A stretch of DNA of 64,000 nucleotides from WJKR01 sp964556395 (GTDB lineage Archaea; Nanobdellota; Nanobdellia; Woesearchaeales; WJKR01). The notes under the pieces are model-generated. The model was not told the origin of the DNA and searched no databases. It was given only the letters and a program-made list of their open reading frames with translations. Of the stretch, positions 8,710 through 15,848 are shown in pieces. A program made the position numbers and the translations under genes. Each line of letters opens with the position of its first letter. Position 1 is the stretch's first letter. Where the stretch lies: assembly GCA_964556395.1 (NCBI GenBank), contig CAZKVR010000002.1:84822-148821 (forward strand), read 5' to 3'.

Positions 8710-9064
8710 AGGTATCGGGTTGGAAGGTGTTGAAGTATGCTTTGGAGAACTCGTGCAGGTTGAGGTATGCTTTCTGGCATGAGTTCTCGTTCTGTACTAT
8801 CGTGACGGTGATGTCAAGGTCCGGGAGGTGCGTGTCTTCGCTTTTGAAAGTCACGCTGGTCGCGTCAGGCCCTTTTCGCCGGTATTCGAGCTGGAGGTAG
8901 GTGTCCGGGTCAGGCAAGGCTGCTTTGACCTCGCGGACGAGGGTGTCGAGGGCGTCCTCTTCCCGTAGCAGGTATTGTTGGCCCGGCGTCGTGCGTCCGG
9001 CCTCGGGTTGCGGGGAGGTCTTGGTCTCGGGTGATATGAGGGGTCGTGCCACGTCATCAAGCAC
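8702..9064 (-). CDS. Uncharacterised protein, first gene of a two-gene unit
   Basis: A 120-residue protein I cannot assign. The first ~30 residues are Pro/Thr-rich and look disordered. The rest alternates a helix (DALDTLVREVKAAL) with beta-like segments, including DLDITVTIVQNENS, and then helix again. It has no signal peptide. It overlaps the next gene by 8 bases, suggesting translational coupling. TTTTATAGGG-like AT-rich sequence upstream (near 9095) may be its promoter. Confidence 0.6.
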   Translation of the reverse strand: MLDDVARPLISPETKTSPQPEAGRTTPGQQYLLREEDALDTLVREVKAALPDPDTYLQLEYRRKGPDATSVTFKSEDTHLPDLDITVTIVQNENSCQKAYLNLHEFSKAYFNTFQPDTYE

Positions 9065-9164
9065 CTGTTTGGAGGTTGGCCGAGACGTGTATTTAAGGTT
9101 TTATAGGGCCTTGTGGGGGAGAAAGAAAATCCTTGCTTCTTAAACCAGTTACAAATTTATAAAG

Positions 9165-9236
9165 AGCCTCTGGAGGGATTTGAACCCTCGACCTGTTGCT
9201 TACGAGGCAACCGCTCTACCACTGAGCTACAGAGGC
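9165..9236 (-). tRNA. tRNA-Thr (anticodon CGT)
   Basis: A complete cloverleaf without intron. The acceptor GCCTCTG pairs with CAGAGGC, the D arm is GCTC/GAGC, and the anticodon stem GTTGC/GCAAC encloses loop CTCGTAA with anticodon CGT. The T arm is GAGGG-TTCAAAT-CCCTC and the discriminator is U. The CCA end is not encoded. It reads ACG threonine codons. Confidence 0.96.
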
Positions 9237-9265
9237 GTCGGATGCCGGGAACAAGAAAGATGTTT

Positions 9266-9427
9266 TTAAAGCTTTTCCTTGAGTTCGGATGCCGCGTGTT
9301 GTCGTTGGCACGCGCTGCACACGAGCCGTCGCTTGCCGTGCTCGTCGCGGATCCAGGTCCCTTTGGGTTTCTGGAGGAATGTTTGGTCTACCTTCTCGTT
9401 GCAGATGCTGCATTTCTTCGCTGCCAT
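9266..9427 (-). CDS. Small zinc-ribbon protein (53 aa)
   Basis: A short gene encoding MAAKKCSICNEKVDQ... with two CxxC knuckles, CSIC (residues 6-9) and CSAC (37-40), separated by about 27 residues. This is the geometry of a four-cysteine zinc ribbon. The rest is basic (HGKRRLVC), so RNA or ribosome binding is plausible but not shown. It lies 5 bases after the gene at 9433-9780 on the same strand and 29 bases before tRNA-Thr. The stop is at 9266-9268. Similar small zinc ribbons occur in many archaea without known function. Confidence 0.75.
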   Translation of the reverse strand: MAAKKCSICNEKVDQTFLQKPKGTWIRDEHGKRRLVCSACQRQHAASELKEKL

Positions 9428-9432
9428 GGTTT

Positions 9433-9780
9433 TCACGCTTCCCGTAGTCTCTGGTGTACTTGTGAGAGGTCGTTGTAGAGCGACTTGACTTCCTGGTATG
9501 CCATCTCGACCTCCCAGTTGCGCCTCCCGGCCGCCCGTTCGTTCTTGGTGATCTCTGAGAGCTTGTTGGCGAGGTCTTCGAGGAGTTCCATGTGCTGGAA
9601 GCAGTTCCCGGGGTCGGTGTAGGCTTGTCTGGAGAGGTTTTGCTTGATCGTCCTGATCGTGGCTTTCTCATGGTCTTCTAGTGTGTAGTCTGAGAACTCC
9701 CTGTCGAACCACACCTCGTCGCTCCACTCTTCAGGATTAGGACTAGGAGTCATTTGGGTATAGTAGGAAGTAATCCTCAT
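9433..9780 (-). CDS. Uncharacterised helical protein
   Basis: A 115-residue, mostly helical, charged protein without recognised domain. The first 30 residues are Pro/Trp/Glu-rich. It lies 13 bases after the M50 protease stop and 5 bases before the zinc-ribbon gene, so the three probably form one transcript. The ATG at 9780 follows directly from that spacing; an in-frame ATG at 9753 is an alternative. Confidence 0.6.
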   Translation of the reverse strand: MRITSYYTQMTPSPNPEEWSDEVWFDREFSDYTLEDHEKATIRTIKQNLSRQAYTDPGNCFQHMELLEDLANKLSEITKNERAAGRRNWEVEMAYQEVKSLYNDLSQVHQRLREA

Positions 9781-9793
9781 TTATTAGGTTTTG

Positions 9794-10381
9794 TCACAGG
9801 TAGAGAGTGAACAATGTCAGTAGCATGGCGGCTGCGAGGAGGAGGCCGTAGCCGGTCCTGTTCCACTTCAGGACTTGCCGTCCGTCGAACCCCGGGACCG
9901 GGAGGAGGTTGAACGCTGCCAGGAGGGAGTTGATGCCGGCTCCGTAGAGTCCGACCTTGCTGCCGACGAGGTAGAGCGGCAGGAAGAGTATCGCCACGGC
10001 GAGGTTCGCGGCCGGGCCTGCCGCCGCGATGCGTCCGTGCTGCTTCTTCGACAACGCACCCCTTATCCTGACGGCTCCCGGCGCTGCGATGATGAGCCCT
10101 AGGAAGCTCATCAGGACGGCGGCGTAGAGCATGGTGTCGTTGGCCTTGAACTCTGCTTCGCAGCCGTACTTGACGGCGAGGGCTTTGTGGGATAGCTCGT
10201 GGGCGACGAATCCTAGTCCGACGGTGAGGGCGCTGATGCCGAGGTTGACGAGGAAGGTGAGGTCTAAAGAGCTCGAGAAGAGTATCGCGAAGGCGAGGCT
10301 GAGGAGCCCCCACGCCTTGGCGAGGCTTCGGGCTTCTTTCTTGGCGAGGCTGATGGTGAGGGTTCGCGTGACGTTCCTCAT
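9794..10381 (-). CDS. M50 family membrane metalloprotease, second copy
   Basis: A 195-residue membrane protein with the zinc motif HELSH (FVAHELSHKALAVKYG, about residue 65) and the partner motif NLLPVPGFDGRQ near residue 165. These are the same two motifs, at similar spacing, as in the protein at 1549-2145, so the two are paralogues. It has about five or six hydrophobic segments and no accessory domain. It probably leads a transcript with the uncharacterised protein and the zinc ribbon downstream. Substrate unknown. Confidence 0.85.
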   Translation of the reverse strand: MRNVTRTLTISLAKKEARSLAKAWGLLSLAFAILFSSSLDLTFLVNLGISALTVGLGFVAHELSHKALAVKYGCEAEFKANDTMLYAAVLMSFLGLIIAAPGAVRIRGALSKKQHGRIAAAGPAANLAVAILFLPLYLVGSKVGLYGAGINSLLAAFNLLPVPGFDGRQVLKWNRTGYGLLLAAAMLLTLFTLYL

Positions 10382-10490
10382 GTGTAGGGGCGAGCGTTCG
10401 GCTTCTTAAATAAGTGCCGGCTGTGCGGGACCATCCGTGAGTGATGACGAATCAGAACTTTTTTAAAGTAGTTGTCGTATCCTTTGGAGC

Positions 10491-10976
10491 ATGAGATTTC
10501 GACAGGCGTTGGCGCTCGCCTTGGCGGCGCAGCTCGTGTTCGTGCTCGCCCAGCTCGGCACGTCAGGCCTCTCCAGGGCGGTGCTGTCCGGCGGCTTCTG
10601 GGTGGCGACGCTCGGCCTCCTCATAGGCCTGATGGAGCAGCAGTTCTGGGACGAGCAGGTGTGGCTGTGCTTCGGCACGTTCTCGGCCGCAGTCGTGGTG
10701 GGTGTCCTGCTCTCCCTCGGCGTCGTGTCAGACACCATAGGTGTCGTGGTACCCTTGGCAGGCCTCCTCATAGTAACCGCCCTCGTGGTGTTGATGCCTG
10801 GGAGAAGGGTTGCGAAGCGCTCTGTAGGTCCTGTCGTGGTGGCGTTGCCTCGTGGCAAGACGTTCCACAGGCCTGGTTGCAGGTTGGTGAAGGGCAAGGA
10901 GACCGTCGGGTTCGCCTCGGAAGAAGAAGCCAGGGCTTCTGGCCGCAGGCCTTGCAAGGCGTGCCTCAACCCATGA
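10491..10976 (+). CDS. Membrane protein with a C-terminal Ada-type zinc-binding domain
   Basis: A 161-residue protein. Residues 1-110 form about four hydrophobic helices. The last 45 residues (FHRPGCRLV ... RPCKACLNP) match the small metal-binding fold seen in the Ada DNA-repair protein, with Cys, His and the closing CxxC as likely zinc ligands. In Ada this fold binds DNA phosphate and takes up methyl groups; whether this copy does so is unknown. A TTTTTTAAAG element (10459-10468) gives a short leader. Its 3' end overlaps the convergent NucS gene by 11 bases, which may be a coincidence of compact layout. Confidence 0.75.
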   Translation: MRFRQALALALAAQLVFVLAQLGTSGLSRAVLSGGFWVATLGLLIGLMEQQFWDEQVWLCFGTFSAAVVVGVLLSLGVVSDTIGVVVPLAGLLIVTALVVLMPGRRVAKRSVGPVVVALPRGKTFHRPGCRLVKGKETVGFASEEEARASGRRPCKACLNP

Positions 10977-11700
10977 AGGTGTCCAGGCTCTGCTGGTCCT
11001 TGGTGCGCTCCAGGCGTTTGGGCGGGCTGACCGCGACGTGTGTGAACCCCCATTGTTCGAGCATGCCTTGGGCGTTCGCCGTGATGGCGGGGCTGGCCAT
11101 GACACCTCTCACGTTCTCTGTGCCTTTGAGCTCTTTTATCTTCTCGACGTACCGTCTGAGCTGGGTGACGCAGGCGAGTCCGGCGCTGTAGCGCTTGCAT
11201 TCCACGACGACGAGGTTGCCGTTGCCGTCGTGTCCGAAGACGTCTATGAATCCGAATTGGGTGTGCTCTTCACGGCTGAGCGGCTTGAAGTCAGGGCTGA
11301 CGAGTCCGGGGTTGGCTTTTATCATGTCGCTCATGTCCTTCTCGTTGCCTTGGAGGACTTGTTGCTGGCCGTCTTCGAGCTTCTTGGTGATCATGTCGTA
11401 GATGCGGGGTATCTCGACGTCGAGGTAGTCCTTCCCGCTCCGGGCTTTCAGGAGCAGGAGGCCTTCTCGTTTCTCCAGCCGTATCTCGGCGCCTGGCTTG
11501 AGGTAGTTGATGGGGTTGCCGTTGACGGGCTGGTGTATGATGAGGCCTTTGTCCTCTTTTATGATGACGAGCCTGTCTCCAAGAGGCACGTAGGCCTCTG
11601 CGCGTCCGGAGTAGGTGATGGTGCAGCTGCAGAAGAAGGCGAGGACCTGGTTGGCTTTCAGGGCCCTTTCGAACAGGTCTGCGAACTCGTGTCGTTCCAT
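10966..11700 (-). CDS. nucS: Endonuclease NucS (EndoMS), mismatch-specific
   Basis: Cuts both strands at mismatched bases and gives MutS-independent mismatch repair in archaea that lack MutS/MutL. The 244-residue protein has the N-terminal dimerisation/DNA-binding beta domain and the C-terminal RecB-like nuclease domain. FGFIDVFG (Asp) and LVVVECKR (Glu-x-Lys) form the metal site, followed by QLRRYVEK, typical of the family. ATG 11700 opens MERHEF; upstream in-frame sequence is unlike NucS. Its promoter, CATTTATAAACC (11764-11775), also faces tRNA-Pro. A PCNA-binding tail is not obvious; the protein ends QQSLDTFMG, which resembles a weak PIP box. Confidence 0.93.
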   Translation of the reverse strand: MERHEFADLFERALKANQVLAFFCSCTITYSGRAEAYVPLGDRLVIIKEDKGLIIHQPVNGNPINYLKPGAEIRLEKREGLLLLKARSGKDYLDVEIPRIYDMITKKLEDGQQQVLQGNEKDMSDMIKANPGLVSPDFKPLSREEHTQFGFIDVFGHDGNGNLVVVECKRYSAGLACVTQLRRYVEKIKELKGTENVRGVMASPAITANAQGMLEQWGFTHVAVSPPKRLERTKDQQSLDTFMG

Positions 11701-11816
11701 GGCTCCACCGGTAGAGGCAGTGGGGCTTTGGTTAAAAAAGGTTTCCCTTGGGAGCCAACACAACATTTATAAACCAATCAGGGTTCTCATGTCGGGTGTC
11801 CGACCCCCAGTGTTCC

Positions 11817-11924
11817 GGGGCTGTGGGGTAACTTGGTTATCCTTTTCGGTTTGGGAGTGCCCGCAGCCTCATGAGCCGGGCGGCAAGAAGCCGAATGATC
11901 CCGGTTCGAATCCGGGCAGCCCCA
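11817..11924 (+). tRNA. tRNA-Pro (anticodon TGG) with a 34-nt intron
   Basis: The acceptor GGGGCTG pairs with CAGCCCC (discriminator A, CCA not encoded). The T arm is CCCGG-TTCGAAT-CCGGG. The anticodon stem TTCGG (11845-11849) pairs with CCGAA (11891-11895). The spliced loop is TTTGGGG with anticodon TGG and the G37 expected in tRNA-Pro. The intron runs 11856-11889, between positions 37 and 38. It folds as a bulge-helix-bulge: TTTG pairs with CAAG, flanked by three-base bulges GGA and AAG. The alternative GGG reading puts an A at position 37 and fits less well. Confidence 0.88.
11856..11889 (+). other. tRNA-Pro intron with bulge-helix-bulge splice motif
   Basis: A 34-base insertion after position 37. 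Its own stem GCCCG/CGGGC is capped by a 13-base loop. The four-base central helix TTTG/CAAG and two three-base bulges are the substrate of archaeal tRNA-splicing endonuclease, cutting GG|A and AA|G. Confidence 0.8.
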
Positions 11925-11957
11925 TCCACGATTTCGGACATCAAGCAGGCGATCACC

Positions 11958-12218
11958 ATGGCAACCAAGAAGAAAGCCCAGTACGGCTCTGTCAAGCGTT
12001 TCGGACCCAGGTATGGGCGTACGCTGAAGCAGAAGGCCGGCAAGATAGAATCCCAGCAGAAGCGTTCCTACCAGTGCCCGACCTGCCATTACGAGCAGGT
12101 GCGGCAGGAGTCCACGGGTATCTGGAAGTGCAGGAAGTGCGGCGCGAAGTTCGCGAGCAAGGCGTACAGCGTCTCGAAGCTCCCGTCGCTCCAGCGAGAA
12201 GCGGACCAGGAGGACTAA
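11958..12218 (+). CDS. rpl37ae: Ribosomal protein L37Ae (eL43)
   Basis: A large-subunit ribosomal protein of 86 residues. It has the zinc ribbon CPTC ... CRKC (about residues 40-61) and the family stretch SVKRFGPRYGRTLKQK. ATG 11958 (MATKKKAQYG) is the conserved N-terminus; in-frame sequence upstream overlaps the tRNA. It leads a five-gene run with rpoP, pcc1, prefoldin beta and UPF0147, an order common in archaea. It begins 33 bases after tRNA-Pro, so tRNA and mRNA may share a transcript. Confidence 0.97.
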   Translation: MATKKKAQYGSVKRFGPRYGRTLKQKAGKIESQQKRSYQCPTCHYEQVRQESTGIWKCRKCGAKFASKAYSVSKLPSLQREADQED

Positions 12219-12219
12219 G

Positions 12220-12357
12220 ATGACGGAGTACAAGTGCTTCAACTGCGGTAAGGCCATTGCCGACACGCATATCAGGAAGAAGATCAGGTGCGTCTACTGC
12301 GGCTCTAAGATCATCTTCAAGCCGCGCACCACCGTGACGCACGTCAAGGCACGATGA
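12220..12357 (+). CDS. rpoP: DNA-directed RNA polymerase subunit P (Rpb12 homologue)
   Basis: A 45-residue zinc-binding subunit of archaeal RNA polymerase. Two knuckles, CFNC (residues 6-9) and CVYC (24-27), form a zinc ribbon, and the basic tail (IIFKPRTTVTHVKAR) matches the family. ATG 12220 lies one base after the L37Ae stop, and its TGA overlaps the pcc1 ATG, so translation is coupled along the operon. Confidence 0.95.
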   Translation: MTEYKCFNCGKAIADTHIRKKIRCVYCGSKIIFKPRTTVTHVKAR

Positions 12358-12593
12358 TCACCGCGACCATCAGTGTTCCTGACAAGGAAGACCACGTACG
12401 CAGGGTCTTCGCCGCCGAGCAGCAGGAGTTGTTGAATGAGCGGGCGTCTTACTCCGTGGCCCATGAGGATGGCGTCGCGACCGTCACGGTGGAGGCGAAG
12501 GATGCCACTGCTTTGCGCGCGGTGGTGAACAGCGTGTGCAAGGTCCTCATCACGTATGAGAAGACGGCGGAGGTCGTCGATGATGACAGATGA
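12354..12593 (+). CDS. pcc1: KEOPS complex subunit Pcc1
   Basis: The small dimerisation subunit of the KEOPS complex, which adds threonylcarbamoyl to A37 of ANN-decoding tRNAs. The 79-residue protein follows the Pcc1 pattern of a beta-alpha-beta-beta-alpha fold ending in a long helix, DATALRAVVNSVCKVLITYEK. The start ATG overlaps the rpoP stop by four bases and its end overlaps prefoldin beta. The same rpl37ae-rpoP-pcc1-pfdB order is known in other archaea and supports the call. Confidence 0.85.
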   Translation: MITATISVPDKEDHVRRVFAAEQQELLNERASYSVAHEDGVATVTVEAKDATALRAVVNSVCKVLITYEKTAEVVDDDR

Positions 12594-12897
12594 CGTTTCA
12601 CAACAACTGGCCCGGCTCGAGCAGAGCTTGGAGCATTATGGTATGCAGAAGAAGCAGTTCCGCTCCCAGCTGGCGGAGGCCGAGGCCGCGCTGGAAGCCT
12701 TGGATCCCGAGTCGGGCGAGGCTTTCAGGGTTATCGGCAACCTCATGGTGAAGCAGCCGGCCGACAAGCTGGTCCGGGAGTTGTCCGAGCGCAAGGAGAC
12801 GCTCAAGGTGCGTCTCGAGACGATCGAGCAGCAGGAGGGGAAGCTTCGCCAGCAGCTCAAGGATTTGCGGGGCCAGGCCACTAAAGAGGAGAAGTGA
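12583..12897 (+). CDS. pfdB: Prefoldin beta subunit
   Basis: A subunit of the hexameric prefoldin chaperone that hands unfolded proteins to the thermosome. The 104-residue protein has two long coiled-coil helices joined by the short beta hairpin around AFRVIGNLMVKQP (about residues 46-60), as in the family. ATG 12583 (MTDDVSQQL) or the adjacent ATG 12580 both overlap the end of pcc1; I chose 12583. It is followed by UPF0147 after six bases. Confidence 0.93.
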   Translation: MTDDVSQQLARLEQSLEHYGMQKKQFRSQLAEAEAALEALDPESGEAFRVIGNLMVKQPADKLVRELSERKETLKVRLETIEQQEGKLRQQLKDLRGQATKEEK

Positions 12898-12903
12898 TGA
12901 CTT

Positions 12904-13155
12904 ATGGACGAACGTGTGGAAGAGATCGTGTCTTTGTTGAAGGATTTGCAGGAGGACAACACCGTCCCTCGGAATGTCAAGCTCAAGCTGTTGGAGATGC
13001 AGCGGGAGCTCGAGTCTGATGACGGCGACTTGTCGTTGAAGATCAATAAGATATTGAGTGAGGTTGAGGATATCGCGAATGACATCAACCTCCCTATGTT
13101 CATCAGGACCCAGATATGGAACCTGACGAGCATGCTCGAGGGCGTCGAGACCTAG
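12904..13155 (+). CDS. UPF0147 family protein
   Basis: An 83-residue helical protein of a conserved archaeal family without known function. MDERVEEIVSLLKDLQEDN, VPRNVK, and the C-terminal RTQIWNLTSMLE are the family hallmarks. It closes the rpl37ae operon, which suggests a role linked to translation or protein folding, but this is only inferred from neighbours. The stop overlaps the convergent mechanosensitive channel gene by four bases. Confidence 0.88.
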   Translation: MDERVEEIVSLLKDLQEDNTVPRNVKLKLLEMQRELESDDGDLSLKINKILSEVEDIANDINLPMFIRTQIWNLTSMLEGVET

Positions 13156-13712
13156 TCTTCCTTCTTTTTCGAGCGTACCTTGTAGTCTTCTTTGAGGAAG
13201 AGGCGGTTGGGGATTCTCAGCCGGTCTTCCTTCTCGTACACTTGCGTGGTGAACAGTCCTATCTTGCGGACTTCTCCTTTGATGTTCCTGATGGTGATGG
13301 TATCTCCTGGCTTGAAGGCTTTCCGGTACCTTAATGTGATGGCCGCGATGAGGTTCGGGAGGTCGTCCTTGAGTGTGAGGGCTAGTGTGATGATGAGGAA
13401 GAGCGCGAGGACGCCTCCGATGACGAGGAGCACTATGTCGAGGATGCCGAGGTAGCTCGCGGCTATGATGACGCCTGCCACATAGACCGCGACCTCGAGC
13501 AGTCCGCTGAGTTGTCGTTCTAGGGAGAGGCGGTAGCCGGTGGTGGCTCTCATGTGCTTGTCGAGGGCTATTTCCTTGAGTATCTTCTTGAGGATGAGGT
13601 TGGCGACCCGTCCGGCTATGAAGGCTGCGAGCAGTATGAGGAATGTTCCGACGGCTTTGATGATCCAGGGGTGTTGTTCCCACGTTGCGAGGGTTGCGAT
13701 GTGGGCTACCAT
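13152..13712 (-). CDS. Small MscS-type mechanosensitive channel
   Basis: A 186-residue membrane protein that likely opens under membrane tension to release solutes. It has about three transmembrane helices; the third, pore-lining one is ILDIVLLVIGGVLALFLI. The MscS beta domain follows, with AFKPGDTITI and GEVRKIGLFTTQV, where MscS proteins place the conserved GxxG-like beta core. The C-terminal domain is very short. ATG 13712 overlaps the end of HerA by seven bases, so the two genes are probably cotranscribed, though no functional link is evident. Confidence 0.87.
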   Translation of the reverse strand: MVAHIATLATWEQHPWIIKAVGTFLILLAAFIAGRVANLILKKILKEIALDKHMRATTGYRLSLERQLSGLLEVAVYVAGVIIAASYLGILDIVLLVIGGVLALFLIITLALTLKDDLPNLIAAITLRYRKAFKPGDTITIRNIKGEVRKIGLFTTQVYEKEDRLRIPNRLFLKEDYKVRSKKKED

Positions 13713-15736
13713 GACTGGTCCTCCCGGGCGTTCTTGACTGGTTGGTGGTTGACGAGCCAGCACTCGTGGTGGTCTTCGATGGTGGTGAACTTGCCGTATC
13801 GTTCCTTGAGGTCGTCGATCGTCATGGCGGGTTCTCTTTTCTCGTCGTAGTGGGCTTCTTCGTAGGCTATGTTGTCGTACGTGGCGGCCTTGCTGAGCTT
13901 TGTGAAGAGGTAGTCGTCGCTGGCGTTGTAGGCGTCGTCCTGTTCTTGGAGGTATCCTTGGTTCGTGAGCTCTTCGACTTCTTGGTCGACGTTCAGGGCT
14001 TGCGTGGCTGCGGCGAGTTCTTCCTTGGTGAGGGGTCCTTTGGTGAATGCGGCTTGTAGTATCTTGAGGCTGGCGGGTGAGAGTTGGTCGAGCCGCGGTA
14101 GCTGTTTGAGGGTTGGTTCGTCCTTGTCGGTGATGATGCGCCCTCGTTCTCTTTCTATGAGCAGCTTGTATCGTTGCTCCCCTTCCCTGCAGACGAGCTG
14201 GTAGGCTGGCAGGAGAGTGGTCCTGACGCCGCTGAGCGGTTCCTCGCTCATGAGCTCTAGGTCTTTCGGCGTGATGCTCGGTTTTATCAGGGGGAGGAGT
14301 TCCTTGTTGCCGAATTCTTGGGCTTGGTCTAGAAGGCTTGGTTGTTGGTCTGCGGCTTCGCCTGCGCCGAGGATGTCGACTGCCTCGCCGCCGTGCGTCG
14401 TCACCCGCGGCCTGATGGTGACGAACAAGGGCACGTCCGTGATGCCTGTCACCAGGGCTGTGCCTATCGGGAGGTTTTTTATCTCCTTCTCGGCTTCTGC
14501 GGTGAGCCCTTCGACCGAGCTGGCGAGGGCTTTGAGGTCGTTTGGGTTGGTCACTTTGAGGATGACTTGCGTGCTGCACTGGCTGATCACGCTCTTGTCC
14601 ACTCTGGCTGGCCGTTGGCTGACGATGCAGAGTCCTAGTCCGAACTTGCGGCCTTCCGACGCGATGTCCCGTAGCGTCTTTGAGGCTTTGGTCTCTCCGA
14701 AGCTTCGTTCGGGGCAGTAGTTGTGGGCTTCCTCTATCACGAGGAAGAACGGGCTTATCTTGTTCTGCTTGCGTAGGTGGAAGAGGTCTTTGCTGAGCTT
14801 GTAGGTTATGATCTCTTGGATGTCGGTGGGTATTCCTTTGAGGTTGATGATGGTGGCTTGTCCTAGCTTGACGAGCTCGTTGTACGGCGTCGGGGCTGCT
14901 GAGAAGAACGGCAGTCCTCGGAGGTAGTCTATCGTGCTGATGATGTTGTACTTGGCCGGGCTCTCTTCCGCTTCGAGCTCGTAGAGGAGGTTGTCGAACG
15001 TCACGTCTTTCAGGTTCTTGAGGGCTGAGTAGAGGATTGCTTGCTGGTTTGCGGAGAGCTTTCCTGGGAGGAGGTGTGTGAGCTCCTGGGCTGTCAGGTG
15101 TGTGGGTAGCCGGAATGGTTTCACGTTGGGGAGGAGGTTGTCGTCGCCGTATTCCGCGACGGTGTAGGCTTTTGGTTCGAGGCCGTGGTGTGCGAGGAGT
15201 TCTTTCTCTTCCTCGTTCTCGTTGGCCTTTGAGAGGCCTTCGTACTCGCCGTGCGGGTCTATGATGACGAGGGGTACGCCTCTCTCGGCGATCTCTTCCA
15301 ATAGTACGCCGACGGTGTAGCTCTTGCCCGCCCCGCTCTTGGCGAGGACTGCGACGTGCTTGGTGAGGACTGTGTTGAGGTCGACGTGGACGGGGATGTC
15401 GCGTCCGTCGAGCTTTCCGATGTAGGCGTGGGGTTTCTCGTCGTCCTGTTGGAGCCGTATGATGTCTGCTATGAACTCGTCCTCGGCGGTGAGGACTTCG
15501 GTGCCGGGGTCGAATGGTATGCGCGGCCGTCTGACGCGGCCGTTGTCCTTGTAGCCTATGACCTGGCACGTGGCTTCCGTCCGTTCTTTCAGCTTGGTGA
15601 CTTCGGTGATCTGGCAGAGGACGTACTCGTACGCTTGGTGGTAGACCTGGACGTAGTCCATGTTCTTCGGCTCTTCTTTGGCGTGGAAGGCGAACCGGGT
15701 GGTGGTGCTCTTGCCCTCGATGGTGCCGAGTATCAT
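13706..15736 (-). CDS. herA: HerA-type DNA translocase ATPase
   Basis: A hexameric DNA pump that works with the NurA nuclease to resect DNA ends in recombination. The 676-residue protein has an N-terminal HAS-barrel (about residues 1-110), Walker A AKSGAGKSYT near residue 132, Walker B FFLVIEEAHNY near 332, the Arg-finger region SQRPARVDK, and the C-terminal STQVILKVTNPNDL typical of the family. The last ~150 residues form helical and winged-helix-like segments. No NurA gene is in this window. It is followed by the mechanosensitive channel with a 7-base overlap. Confidence 0.92.
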   Translation of the reverse strand: MILGTIEGKSTTTRFAFHAKEEPKNMDYVQVYHQAYEYVLCQITEVTKLKERTEATCQVIGYKDNGRVRRPRIPFDPGTEVLTAEDEFIADIIRLQQDDEKPHAYIGKLDGRDIPVHVDLNTVLTKHVAVLAKSGAGKSYTVGVLLEEIAERGVPLVIIDPHGEYEGLSKANENEEEKELLAHHGLEPKAYTVAEYGDDNLLPNVKPFRLPTHLTAQELTHLLPGKLSANQQAILYSALKNLKDVTFDNLLYELEAEESPAKYNIISTIDYLRGLPFFSAAPTPYNELVKLGQATIINLKGIPTDIQEIITYKLSKDLFHLRKQNKISPFFLVIEEAHNYCPERSFGETKASKTLRDIASEGRKFGLGLCIVSQRPARVDKSVISQCSTQVILKVTNPNDLKALASSVEGLTAEAEKEIKNLPIGTALVTGITDVPLFVTIRPRVTTHGGEAVDILGAGEAADQQPSLLDQAQEFGNKELLPLIKPSITPKDLELMSEEPLSGVRTTLLPAYQLVCREGEQRYKLLIERERGRIITDKDEPTLKQLPRLDQLSPASLKILQAAFTKGPLTKEELAAATQALNVDQEVEELTNQGYLQEQDDAYNASDDYLFTKLSKAATYDNIAYEEAHYDEKREPAMTIDDLKERYGKFTTIEDHHECWLVNHQPVKNAREDQSW

Positions 15737-15848
15737 AAGGGCTTGTGCAGTGGAGACTGTTTTAAAACCTTTCTGTCAGGCATGTCCTGCAGGGGTGCTG
15801 TTCCCTCCGATGGCGACTTATAAAGAATGTGTTTTTGGAGTGTCCTGT

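Noticed and set aside
11845..11895. Reading the tRNA-Pro anticodon as GGG.
   Set aside because: It needs a weak T-G closing pair and an A at position 37, while the TGG reading gives a full stem, G37 and a standard bulge-helix-bulge.
13152..15569. An 805-codon minus-strand frame overlapping HerA.
   Set aside because: All but its last 186 codons (the MscS gene) is a low-complexity Arg/Pro/His shadow of HerA, which has clear Walker motifs in its own frame.
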